From Janthinobacterium fluminis (lineage in GTDB: Bacteria; Pseudomonadota; Gammaproteobacteria; Burkholderiales; Burkholderiaceae_D), in contig NZ_JAQQXR010000001.1 in the NCBI RefSeq assembly GCF_028595325.1, positions 930,001 to 994,000 on the forward strand: 64,000 nt of DNA. Reading direction: 5' to 3'. Shown here one piece after another: positions 56,109 through 64,000 of this stretch. Position numbers and translations under genes: made by a program. The stretch's first letter is position 1. Every line of letters begins with the position of its first letter. Under the pieces are notes generated by a model. The model had not been told where the DNA came from, made no database searches, and saw nothing but the letters and a program-made list of their open reading frames with translations.

Positions 56109-56825
56109 TCAAGCCTGTTTGCGGCGGCGCGCGGCCGCGCCAACCAAAGCCAGGCCCGCCAGCAACATGGCGTAGGTTTCCGGTTCCGGCACGGCGCTCA
56201 CCGTGCCGTGCAGGGCGAACGGCAGTTCCACCGTCAGATTCGAGGCGCTATCGACCAGTTTCAGGTATTCGCCGCTGGCGTCCGCTTGCCCGGCGTTGCC
56301 GCTGCGTCCGTCGGCCACCGGCGCCTGCCACGGGCCCGACGCGCCGCTGCCGGTCAGGCTCCAGCGCAGGAAGTAGTGGCCGGCGCCCAGGGTGATGTCG
56401 GCGATGTCGGCCTGGGCGCGATAGATGCCGCGCTGTGTGTTGCTCAGGCCGGTGGACGAGACGCGGTAGCCTTCGCGCCCGCCGTTAGTCAGAGAGGTCG
56501 TGCCGGATGCCAGCACCACGTCGGAATTGACGTGTGTGGACACGATGCTCCACGTGGCGCTCTGCAGCGTGAAGCCGCCGGCGCCCGTTTGATAGGCGAA
56601 GAAGTCGATGCTCGTCAGGTTCCAGCGTTGGCCTTCGGCGATGTTGAAGTCGTCGGCGACGGCTTGGCCGTTGGCGCCGTTCGCGCCATAGCCGTAGCTG
56701 CTGTAGCCGGGCGCGATCACGGAGCGGCCTTTGGCGTCGACGACGGGGCCGTTGTTGTAGATTTCGGCTGCGTGCGACATGCCCGCTGCCGCCAGGGCGA
56801 TACTCAGAATAGCTAAGCGCTTCAT
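56109..56825 (-). CDS. PEP-CTERM sorted exported protein
   Basis: 238 residues. Signal peptide MKRLAILSIALAAAGMSHAA, a beta-rich body with Gly/Ser/Tyr-rich start (YNNGPVVDAKG, GYSSYGYGANGANG), and the sorting tail VPEPETYAMLLAGLALVGAA followed by RRRK, recognised by exosortase. No exosortase in the window. Start 56825 has AAGGA 6 bases upstream. Role unknown; such proteins are linked to extracellular matrix or surface structures. Confidence 0.92.
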   Translation of the reverse strand: MKRLAILSIALAAAGMSHAAEIYNNGPVVDAKGRSVIAPGYSSYGYGANGANGQAVADDFNIAEGQRWNLTSIDFFAYQTGAGGFTLQSATWSIVSTHVNSDVVLASGTTSLTNGGREGYRVSSTGLSNTQRGIYRAQADIADITLGAGHYFLRWSLTGSGASGPWQAPVADGRSGNAGQADASGEYLKLVDSASNLTVELPFALHGTVSAVPEPETYAMLLAGLALVGAAARRRKQA

Positions 56826-56883
56826 TGTCATTCCTTATGGTTCAATCATGTTTTCCGGATTGGAAACGAAAGAGTAACATAAC

Positions 56884-56900
56884 TGCAACACAATGTTGCA
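56884..56900. promoter_or_regulatory. Inverted repeat TGCAACA-N3-TGTTGCA upstream of the PEP-CTERM gene
   Basis: Exact 7-base arms, 58 bases before the start of the - strand gene; a further TTGCAACA half-site occurs at 56916-56923. Operator-like in form; the regulator is unknown. Confidence 0.5.
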
Positions 56901-57123
56901 TTGATAATATTTCTTTTGCAACACTTTCCATGGTGTAAAATTCACTTTTTATTGCAAAAATGTGAATATTATGAATGTAGTCAGGCGACGGATCGGCGGG
57001 CGCGGGGGAAATCCGCGCCTTCCTTGGCGCCGCCGCAGGCTTTTTTACGGCTGCCGGGACATGGCGGCGCCGCGAAATGGTAGAATGCCCGGTTAATCAC
57101 ATCCGCTTCTAAAGGCTTTATTC

Positions 57124-58722
57124 GTGCTCTCGACCGCAAACATCACCATGCAATTTGGCGCCAAGCCATTGTTCGAAAATATCTCCGTCAAGTTCGGTGA
57201 CGGCAACCGTTACGGCTTGATCGGCGCGAACGGCTGTGGCAAATCGACCTTCATGAAGATCCTCGGCGGCGACCTCGACCCGTCGGGCGGCAACGTCATG
57301 CTCGATACCAATGAGCGCCTGGGCAAGTTGCGCCAGGACCAGTTTGCGTTTGAAGACATGCGCGTGCTCGACGTCGTCATGATGGGCCACACGGAAATGT
57401 GGGCCGCGATCCAGCAGCGCGACGCGATCTACGCGAATCCGGAGGCGACCGACGACGACTACATGGCCGCCGCCGAGCTGGAGGGCAAGGTGTCCGAGTA
57501 CGACGGCTACACGGCCGAGTCGCGCGCCGGCGAACTGCTGCTGGGCGCCGGCGTGGCCATCGAGCTGCACCAGGGGCCGATGAGCAATGTGTCGCCGGGC
57601 TGGAAGCTGCGCGTGCTGCTGGCGCAGGCGCTGTTCTCGAATCCCGACATCCTGCTGCTCGACGAGCCGACCAACAATCTGGACATCAACACGATTCGCT
57701 GGCTGGAAGATGTGCTCAACGAGCGCAACTCCACCATGATCATCATTTCCCATGACCGCCACTTCCTCAACCAGGTCTGCACCCACGTCGCCGACATGGA
57801 TTACGGCACGCTGAAGATCTACCCGGGCAACTACGACGAGTACATGTTCGCCTCGACCCAGGCGCGCAACCAGCAACTGGCCAACAATGCGAAAGCCAAG
57901 GACAAGGTCGCCGAGCTGCAGGAATTCGTCCGCCGCTTCGCCGCGAACAAGTCGAAGGCCCGCCAGGCGACGTCGCGCGCCAAGCAGATCGAGAAAATCA
58001 AGGTCGACGATATCAAGCCCTCGTCGCGCGCCTATCCCTTCGTCCGCTTCGACGGCGAGAAGAAGCTGCACCGCCTGGCGGTGGAAGTGGAAAACATCTC
58101 GAAGGGCTTTGATCGCCAGTTGTTCAAGAACTTCAGCATCATGGTCGAGGCGGGCGAGCGCATCGCCATCATCGGCGCCAACGGCGCCGGCAAGACGACG
58201 ATGTTGCGCTGCATCGCCGGCGACATTGCCGGTCTGCAGCCGGACCAGGGCCGCGTCAAGTGGGCCGAGAACGCCAACGTCGGCTACATGCCGCAAGATC
58301 CGACCGAGGACTTCGCCAAGGACACCAATCTGACCGACTGGATCGGCCAGTGGACCAAGGAGGGCGACGACGACCAGGCCGTGCGCTCGATCCTGGGCCG
58401 TTTGCTGTTCGGCGGCGACGACGTCAAGAAGGCCGTCAAGGTGCTGTCCGGCGGTGAAAAGGGCCGCATGATGTATGGCAAGCTGATGCTGGGCCGCCAC
58501 AACGTGCTGCTGCTCGATGAGCCGACCAACCACATGGACATGGAGTCGATCGAATCGCTCAACATCGCGCTGGAGAAATACGCCGGCACCCTGATTTTCG
58601 TCTCGCATGACCGCGAGTTCGTTTCCTCGCTGGCCAACCGCATCATCGAAATCAAGGAAAACGAAGTCGTCGACTACAACGGCAATTATGAGGATTACCT
58701 GAAGAGCCAGGGTATCGACTAA
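57124..58722 (+). CDS. ybiT: ABC-F ATPase YbiT
   Basis: 532 residues, GTG start. Two ABC domains: Walker [10 protein letters not shown] and GANGAGKTT, signatures SPGWKLR (degenerate) and LSGGEKGR, Walker [12 protein letters not shown] and [11 protein letters not shown], joined by a charged linker ([20 protein letters not shown]). ABC-F proteins act on the ribosome E site; the length and [20 protein letters not shown] start fit YbiT. No membrane segments. Confidence 0.93.
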   Translation: MLSTANITMQFGAKPLFENISVKFGDGNRYGLIGANGCGKSTFMKILGGDLDPSGGNVMLDTNERLGKLRQDQFAFEDMRVLDVVMMGHTEMWAAIQQRDAIYANPEATDDDYMAAAELEGKVSEYDGYTAESRAGELLLGAGVAIELHQGPMSNVSPGWKLRVLLAQALFSNPDILLLDEPTNNLDINTIRWLEDVLNERNSTMIIISHDRHFLNQVCTHVADMDYGTLKIYPGNYDEYMFASTQARNQQLANNAKAKDKVAELQEFVRRFAANKSKARQATSRAKQIEKIKVDDIKPSSRAYPFVRFDGEKKLHRLAVEVENISKGFDRQLFKNFSIMVEAGERIAIIGANGAGKTTMLRCIAGDIAGLQPDQGRVKWAENANVGYMPQDPTEDFAKDTNLTDWIGQWTKEGDDDQAVRSILGRLLFGGDDVKKAVKVLSGGEKGRMMYGKLMLGRHNVLLLDEPTNHMDMESIESLNIALEKYAGTLIFVSHDREFVSSLANRIIEIKENEVVDYNGNYEDYLKSQGID

Positions 58723-58859
58723 GCCGGCCGGGCCGGGGGCGGCCACTTGGGCGCGCCCCCGCCGTTTGGCGCCGGTTTCCCCTGCCGCAGGCGCCGGCAG
58801 GAATGCCCCCGATATGCGATAGTGTCATTTCCCCCTCCGTTTTTCGCTGACGAATCATC

Positions 58860-59993
58860 ATGCAAACTTTAGCCATCAAAAGCGTCGAGTACGAGCATCC
58901 GCAAGACGGTGCCAGTTGTACCGCGCACGCGTGGGCGCGCACGCCCGCCACGCCTTCCCCAGACGAAAAAATCGCCCTCAAGGCCCGCATCAAGCGCCTG
59001 TTGAAGGAGCGCGAAGCCGTCCTCGTCGCCCATTACTATGTCGACGCCGACTTGCAAGACCTGGCCGAGGAAACCGGCGGCTGCGTCTCCGACTCGCTGG
59101 AGATGGCCCGCTTCGGCCGCGACCACCCGGCCAAGACGCTGGTCGTCGCCGGCGTGCGCTTCATGGGAGAGACGGCGAAAATCCTCAGCCCGGAAAAACG
59201 CGTGCTGATGCCCGACCTGGACGCCACCTGTTCGCTGGACCTCGGCTGTCCCGCCGACGAGTTCGCCGCCTTCTGCGACGCCCATCCGGACCGCACGGTG
59301 GTGGTGTACGCCAACACCAGCGCCGCCGTCAAGGCGCGCGCCGACTGGATGGTGACGTCGTCGATCGGCCTGGACATCGTCGCCCACCTGCACGCCCAGG
59401 GCAAGAAAATCCTCTGGGCGCCGGACAAGCACCTGGGTTCCTACATCCAGAAGCAAACGGGCGCCGATATGTTGCTGTGGCAAGGCTCCTGCCTGGTCCA
59501 CGACGAGTTCAAGGGCATCGAGCTGGACTTGCTGAAGGCCGAGTATCCGGACGCGAAAGTGCTGGTGCACCCGGAGTCGCCGGCCAACGTGGTGGCGCTG
59601 GCCGACGTCGTCGGTTCGACGTCGCAGATGATCGCCGCCGCGCAAAACATGGACGCCGACACCTTCATCGTCGCCACCGACAACGGCATCCTGCACAAGA
59701 TGCGCGCCGCCGCGCCCGGCAAACGTTTCATCGAAGCGCCCACCGCCGGCAACAGCGCCACCTGCAAGAGTTGCGCGCATTGCCCGTGGATGGCCATGAA
59801 CGGCCTGCTTAACCTGGCCGAGGTACTGGAAAATATGACAAACGAGATTCAAGTGGCGCCGGCCGTCGGCCTGCAAGCCGTCAAATCGATCAAGCGCATG
59901 CTCGACTTCGCCGCGGCGAAGAAGGCCGGCGTGCAGCCGGGCGCCGACCTGGCCAAGGAAGGCAAACTGTTCGCGGGAGTGGGCCCGGCATGA
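58860..59993 (+). CDS. nadA: Quinolinate synthase NadA
   Basis: 377 residues. Fe-S enzyme condensing iminoaspartate with DHAP to quinolinate. Motifs [59 protein letters not shown] and [13 protein letters not shown] with cluster cysteines. Overlaps nadC by ATGA. Confidence 0.96.
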   Translation: MQTLAIKSVEYEHPQDGASCTAHAWARTPATPSPDEKIALKARIKRLLKEREAVLVAHYYVDADLQDLAEETGGCVSDSLEMARFGRDHPAKTLVVAGVRFMGETAKILSPEKRVLMPDLDATCSLDLGCPADEFAAFCDAHPDRTVVVYANTSAAVKARADWMVTSSIGLDIVAHLHAQGKKILWAPDKHLGSYIQKQTGADMLLWQGSCLVHDEFKGIELDLLKAEYPDAKVLVHPESPANVVALADVVGSTSQMIAAAQNMDADTFIVATDNGILHKMRAAAPGKRFIEAPTAGNSATCKSCAHCPWMAMNGLLNLAEVLENMTNEIQVAPAVGLQAVKSIKRMLDFAAAKKAGVQPGADLAKEGKLFAGVGPA

Positions 59994-60856
59994 GTACCTT
60001 GTTGAACCCGTTCGCGCCCTTCGACCCGGCGCTGGCGCGCGCCTTTGAGGCGAACCTGCTGGCCGCGCTGCTGGAAGACATCGGCAGCGGCGACCTGACC
60101 GGCGAGCTGGTGCCGCCCGATAGCATCGTCACCGCCCGCGTCGTCGTGCGCGAGGAAGCCGTGCTGTGCGGCGCGCCCTGGTTCGAGGGCATCATGAAAA
60201 GCCTGGACCGCAGCATCGCCATCGACTGGTACTATGCCGAGGGTCAGCTGATGCGCGCCGACAGTCCCGTCTGCAGCATCGAGGCGCCGGCCCGCGCCTT
60301 GCTGACCGGCGAACGCAGCGCCTTGAATTTCCTGCAACTGCTGTCCGGCGTGGCGACGGCGACGCGCCGCTATGTCGACGTGGTGGCCGGCACCGCCGCC
60401 GCCATTCTCGACACGCGCAAGACGCTGCCCGGCCTGCGCCTGGCGCAGAAGTACGCGGTGCGCGTGGGCGGCGGCAAGAACCAGCGCCTGGCCCTGTACG
60501 ACGGCATCCTGATCAAGGAAAACCACATCGCGGCGGCGGGCGGCGTGACGCAGGCGCTGAACAATGCCCACATCCTCGAAGCGGGCGTCAGCATCCAGGT
60601 GGAAGTGGAAAACCTCGACGAGCTGAACGAGGCGCTGGCCGCCGGCGCCAAGTCCGTGTTGCTGGATAATTTCAGCACCGACATGATGCGCGAAGCCGTC
60701 AAGCTGACGGCCGGCCGGGCCTTGCTGGAGGCGTCCGGCGGCATCAATGCCGACACGGTGCGCGCGATCGCCGAAACGGGCGTCGACCGCATCTCCATCG
60801 GCAGCCTGACCAAGGACGTGCGCGCGACCGATTACTCGCTGCGCATTATCGGCTAG
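59990..60856 (+). CDS. nadC: Quinolinate phosphoribosyltransferase NadC
   Basis: 288 residues. Uses PRPP to make nicotinate mononucleotide. Motifs [45 protein letters not shown], NHRxGL-like region [28 protein letters not shown] and [19 protein letters not shown]. Last step of de novo NAD formation encoded next to nadA; nadB is not here. Confidence 0.96.
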   Translation: MSTLLNPFAPFDPALARAFEANLLAALLEDIGSGDLTGELVPPDSIVTARVVVREEAVLCGAPWFEGIMKSLDRSIAIDWYYAEGQLMRADSPVCSIEAPARALLTGERSALNFLQLLSGVATATRRYVDVVAGTAAAILDTRKTLPGLRLAQKYAVRVGGGKNQRLALYDGILIKENHIAAAGGVTQALNNAHILEAGVSIQVEVENLDELNEALAAGAKSVLLDNFSTDMMREAVKLTAGRALLEASGGINADTVRAIAETGVDRISIGSLTKDVRATDYSLRIIG

Positions 60857-60970
60857 ACGGCGCGGGCGGGGCGAGCCCTGCGCGCGGAGCTTCACAATCA
60901 GAAAATTTCCAGATACATCATGGCGTGATATGTTGTCATGCCTGCCATCAGGCCGGGGAAAAATTTTGCG

Positions 60971-61765
60971 GTGAGACAAATCGACAAATCGCGGCGGCGG
61001 CCCTGGAACCGCTGCGTCTTGCTGTTCGCGGCATGTTTCCTGGCGTGTTTTTCTGCGTTTCCGGCGGCCGCCGAGGAGCCGGAACTGCTCGTTGTCGGCG
61101 CCCATTTCGAGCGCGTGTTTGAACAGGCCAGGGATGGGCGTTTCGTCGGCATGGGGCCGGAGCTGGTGCGCAGCGTGGCGCAGCGCATGGGTTACCGCGT
61201 CAAATTCCAGATTTATCCGTGGGCGCGCGCCCAGGCGATGGTGGCGCAGGGCCTGGCCGACATTCTCGTCGGGCCGTACCGCTCCAGCGAACGCCTGGCC
61301 ACCCTGGCGTTCTCGGAACGGGCCTTCTATCAGGACGAAATGGTGTTTTATGCCCGCTCCGGCGCGGCGACCCCGTGGAGCGGCGATTTCGCCGCCTTGC
61401 GGGACACCCGCATCGTCATTCTGAACGGCTGGGCGTATGGCCCGGACTTCGAGCGCGCGCGGCCACAGTTGCGGGTCAGCGTGACCAATGCCGTGGAAAA
61501 TGGCTTGAAGATGCTGACGTCGCAGCACGTCGATTTGTTCGCCACCAACCGCCGGAATACGGAGCCCGTGATTGCCCGACTGCGCATCGACGGCGCCGTC
61601 GCGCCGCTGCCGGGCGTGATCGCCGTGCAGAACGGTTACTTCGCCTTTCCCAAACGCCCCGAGTCCGACCGGCTGCGCAGCCAGTTCAACCAGGTGTTCA
61701 ATGCGCTGGTCGACAGCGGCGAGCTGAAACGGCTGGGGCAGCAGCTCGACGTCGGGGTGCCATAG
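60971..61765 (+). CDS. Orphan periplasmic solute-binding protein (family 3)
   Basis: About 264 residues from GTG 60971; an ATG at 60938 in the same frame is an alternative. Signal peptide (RPWNRCVLLFAACFLACFSA) then EPELLVVGAHFERVFEQARD and FVGMGPELVRSVAQRMGYRV, typical of SBP family 3; YPWARAQAMVAQGLADILVG is characteristic. No transporter adjacent. Third such protein in the window. Confidence 0.78.
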   Translation: MRQIDKSRRRPWNRCVLLFAACFLACFSAFPAAAEEPELLVVGAHFERVFEQARDGRFVGMGPELVRSVAQRMGYRVKFQIYPWARAQAMVAQGLADILVGPYRSSERLATLAFSERAFYQDEMVFYARSGAATPWSGDFAALRDTRIVILNGWAYGPDFERARPQLRVSVTNAVENGLKMLTSQHVDLFATNRRNTEPVIARLRIDGAVAPLPGVIAVQNGYFAFPKRPESDRLRSQFNQVFNALVDSGELKRLGQQLDVGVP

Positions 61766-61773
61766 GCGGCCGG

Positions 61774-62781
61774 CTATGGATGCGGCGTCTGCAGGCGCAG
61801 CGAGGCGGACGCCGATTCGCCGAAGAGTTTTCTGTAGTCGCTGGAAAACTGGCTGAAGTTGCTGAAACCCCAATCCGCCGCCACCGCGCCTATCGCCAGG
61901 TTCGCCGCGCCGGCATGCAGCAACTCCCGCCGCACGCCATTCAAGCGCAGCCGCCGCAAGTATAGGGCGGGGCTCATTCCCAACACATCTTCAAAGCAAT
62001 ATTGCAGCGTGCGCCGGCTCACGTGCGCCTGCGCGCACAGTTCCGGCACCGTGATGGCGACGCCGCGGTGCGCCAGAATGTAGTCGCGCACGCGTGCCAC
62101 GATGCGGCAGCGGCGCTGGAAACTGGCGGCCGCCGCCGGCTCGATGCCGCTGTGGTCCAGCATGGCCAGCAAGGCTTCGACCACCATACCTTGCCAGCGC
62201 AGCAGCTGGTGCGGGACGGCGCCGGCCGCATCCGGCCGTTGCGCCAGCAACTCGCCCAACATCAGGACGCAGCGGCGCCGCTCGGCGGGATCGACGCGCA
62301 ACACTTCCGCGGCCTGCAGGCGCAGCCAGTCGATGTCGCAGGCGCCGGCCGCCGCCGCTGCCGCCAGCAGTTCGCGGCAGACGACGATGCCGTAAATGCT
62401 GTGCTTGCTCGGCGTCAGCAGCTCGAATTCATTGTTGCCGGGCCTGACCATGACGAATTCCGGCTCGACCTGGCGGCCGTTGATGCGGCTGCAGTCGGGA
62501 TGGTCGGGGAAACCGAACCAGACGGCGCCGGGCCAGACGCGGCAGGACTGCCGCACCGACTGGCTGATGCTTTCGCGGAACACCTGCATGCGCGGCAGGC
62601 GCAGCTCCGTCAGCACGCCCTGGAAACTGCCGGCGCTGATCTGGTCGTAGCTTTGTTCCCAGTCCGTCAGGTTGCGCGCCAGCGCGTCGGCGTCGCGCGT
62701 CAGCACGGTGCGAACAGCCATGCCGCTGTTCCATACTGCGCCGTTGTGCGACACGCCTGTTTCAATCTGGTGCATATCCAT
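61774..62781 (-). CDS. AraC-family transcriptional regulator, EutR-like
   Basis: 335 residues from ATG 62781 (GAGAGCGAG upstream), with a longer in-frame start rejected. N-terminal effector part (about 30-210) without a recognised enzyme motif, and two helix-turn-helix motifs at the C-terminus (ITVPELCAQAHVSRRTLQYC, FEDVLGMSPALYLRRLRLNG, AVAADWGFSNFSQFSSDYRK). Divergent from an ethanolamine-type permease gene, so it probably controls it. Confidence 0.85.
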   Translation of the reverse strand: MDMHQIETGVSHNGAVWNSGMAVRTVLTRDADALARNLTDWEQSYDQISAGSFQGVLTELRLPRMQVFRESISQSVRQSCRVWPGAVWFGFPDHPDCSRINGRQVEPEFVMVRPGNNEFELLTPSKHSIYGIVVCRELLAAAAAAGACDIDWLRLQAAEVLRVDPAERRRCVLMLGELLAQRPDAAGAVPHQLLRWQGMVVEALLAMLDHSGIEPAAAASFQRRCRIVARVRDYILAHRGVAITVPELCAQAHVSRRTLQYCFEDVLGMSPALYLRRLRLNGVRRELLHAGAANLAIGAVAADWGFSNFSQFSSDYRKLFGESASASLRLQTPHP

Positions 62782-63006
62782 CTCGCTCTCAGTTGTGCGC
62801 CTCGCGGCCGCTTCAAGCCGCTCCGGCTGGCGCCGCGCCTGATTGAAGGTTTGCCGATTTTCGATAACGCTGGTTTGCCGGGCCTGCCTATACTGCAATG
62901 GCAGCAACTTCCATACCAGCGGCACCATGCAATTGGCAGAGGGCGGGTGGCTTAGGCCGGACGCCACCACATTCAACATAAGAAACACACTGCATTGGGG
63001 ACACAC

Positions 63007-64000
63007 ATGAAATCGACGACGGCATCGGGCGCAGCGCCAGCGCTGAAACAGACCTTGAGCACGCTTCAACTATGGGGGATCGCGGTGGGCCTGGTGATCT
63101 CGGGCGAGTACTTCGGCTGGAGCTACGGCTGGGCCTCGGCCGGCACGCTGGGTTTCACCGTCACGGCCATTTTCATCGCCGCGATGTACACCACGTTCAT
63201 CTTCAGCTTCACCGAGCTGACCACGTCGATACCCCACGCCGGCGGCCCTTTCGCCTATAGCAAGGCGGCGTTCGGCCCGACCGGCGGCTACCTGGCCGGC
63301 GCGGCCACGCTGATCGAGTTCGTGTTCGCGCCGCCGGCCATCGCGCTGGCCATCGGCGCCTACCTGAATGTGCAGTTTCCCGCGCTCGACCCGAAGCTGG
63401 CGGCGGTCGGCGCCTACTTCGTCTTCATGACGCTGAATATCGTCGGCGTGCAGGTGGCCGCCACCTTCGAGCTGCTGATGGCCTTGCTGGCGATCTTCGA
63501 GTTGCTGGTGTTCATGGGCGTGGTGTCGCCGGGCTTTTCGATGGCCAATTTCACCAAGGGCGGCTGGGCCGGGCAAGACAGCTTCTCGCTGGCGTCGATT
63601 CCCGGCATGTTCGCGGCGATTCCGTTCGCGATCTGGTTCTTCCTCGCCATCGAAGGCGTGGCGATGGCCGCCGAGGAGGCCAAGGAGCCGAAACGCTCGA
63701 TCCCGATCGCCTATGTCACCGGCATCCTGACCCTGGTCGTGCTGGCCGTGGGCGTGATGGTGTTCGCCGGCGGCGCGGGCGACTGGACCAAGCTGGCCAA
63801 CATCAACGATCCGCTGCCGCAGGCCATGAAAACCATCGTCGGCGAAAACAGCAACTGGCTGCACATGCTGGTCTGGCTGGGACTGTTCGGCCTGATCGCC
63901 TCCTTCCACGGCATCATCCTCGGCTATTCGCGGCAAATCTTCGCGCTGGCCCGGGAAGGCTATCTGCCGCATTTTCTCGCCAAAATCCATCCGCGCTTCA
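63007..64000 (+). CDS. Ethanolamine-type APC-family permease (3' end cut off)
   Basis: 331 codons visible, no stop before the window end. Amino-acid-polyamine-organocation transporter: TLSTLQLWGIAVGLVISGEY, FGWSYGWASAGTLGFTVTAI, ELTTSIPHAGGPFAYSKAAF and FLAIEGVAMAAEEAKEPKRS fit the ethanolamine permease subgroup. Nine hydrophobic segments in the visible part. ATG preceded by GGGGA. The divergent AraC regulator supports ethanolamine; downstream eutBC genes would lie outside the window. Confidence 0.88.
   Translation, partial: MKSTTASGAAPALKQTLSTLQLWGIAVGLVISGEYFGWSYGWASAGTLGFTVTAIFIAAMYTTFIFSFTELTTSIPHAGGPFAYSKAAFGPTGGYLAGAATLIEFVFAPPAIALAIGAYLNVQFPALDPKLAAVGAYFVFMTLNIVGVQVAATFELLMALLAIFELLVFMGVVSPGFSMANFTKGGWAGQDSFSLASIPGMFAAIPFAIWFFLAIEGVAMAAEEAKEPKRSIPIAYVTGILTLVVLAVGVMVFAGGAGDWTKLANINDPLPQAMKTIVGENSNWLHMLVWLGLFGLIASFHGIILGYSRQIFALAREGYLPHFLAKIHPRF

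Overview
The window is high-GC bacterial DNA, almost fully coding, from a betaproteobacterium. Gene content (PEP-CTERM protein, phcBSR-type signalling cassette, YeiH/LysR pair, queE with the long cysteine loop, REP-like hairpins of the 'ggggtcaggtctagac' and 'ggggacagaccacg' types) points to Oxalobacteraceae, of the Massilia/Duganella/Janthinobacterium kind. That assignment is inference from gene content, not from a marker gene. No rRNA, tRNA, insertion sequence, prophage or CRISPR array was found.

Region 1 (1-8165, + strand): one translationally coupled operon for the corrin ring by the early-cobalt route: cbiX-cobH fusion (cut by the window edge), cbiD, cbiL, cbiF, a short cbiG, a cobJ-cobK fusion, a CobW-type GTPase lacking the family's cysteine motif, and a HupE-type metal permease. 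A bidirectional terminator closes it.

Region 2 (8214-17405) is the most interesting part: an ATP-grasp RiPP (graspetide) locus. Five small precursors on the - strand share a 17-residue double-glycine leader and carry 14 recognisable core modules of the plesiocin-like form (T/S)Txx(I/L/F)GEE; one was too short for ordinary ORF calling. Two ATP-grasp ligases differ at only 4 of 313 residues. Three copies of one promoter (TTGACA, 16 bp, TARKAT) drive three units. Divergently on the + strand lie an HlyD adaptor, a C39-peptidase ABC transporter with an intact catalytic triad and a TolC-like outer-membrane protein. The suggested path is ligase-made ester rings, leader removal at Gly-Gly by the C39 domain, and export across both membranes. 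Across the 14 modules the hydroxyl residue at position 1 is lost exactly when the acid at position 8 is lost, and likewise for positions 2 and 7. This sequence-only pattern predicts nested 1-8 and 2-7 ester links and peptides with mixed one-ring and two-ring modules.

Region 3 (17507-31558): a secreted HAD phosphatase; a PAS-GGDEF-EAL-CZB c-di-GMP enzyme; a Fur-box-controlled iron set (siderophore-esterase-like hydrolase, FecI-type sigma, FecR, TonB-dependent receptor); a very unusual NodB deacetylase-caspase-EF-hand-TPR fusion followed by a perfect 66-bp palindrome; an orphan solute-binding protein; and a YeiH-type exporter.

Region 4 (31695-40582): the LysR regulator divergent from yeiH, a Cache-type GGDEF protein, a phcB-phcS-phcR-like quorum-sensing cassette, an SRPBCC lipoprotein-sized protein, a secreted NucA-type nuclease and a small conserved protein, with several REP-like hairpins between them.

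Region 5 (40656-64000): M16 peptidase, VOC protein, PAS-GGDEF, NarX-type kinase, a queE-queD-tadA tRNA wobble-base operon, a heme-uptake set (TonB-like protein, Fur box, heme receptor, exported HmuS-like protein), hydrolase, LD-carboxypeptidase, two more orphan solute-binding proteins, a PEP-CTERM protein, the ABC-F protein YbiT, nadA-nadC, and an AraC regulator divergent from an ethanolamine-type permease that runs off the window end.
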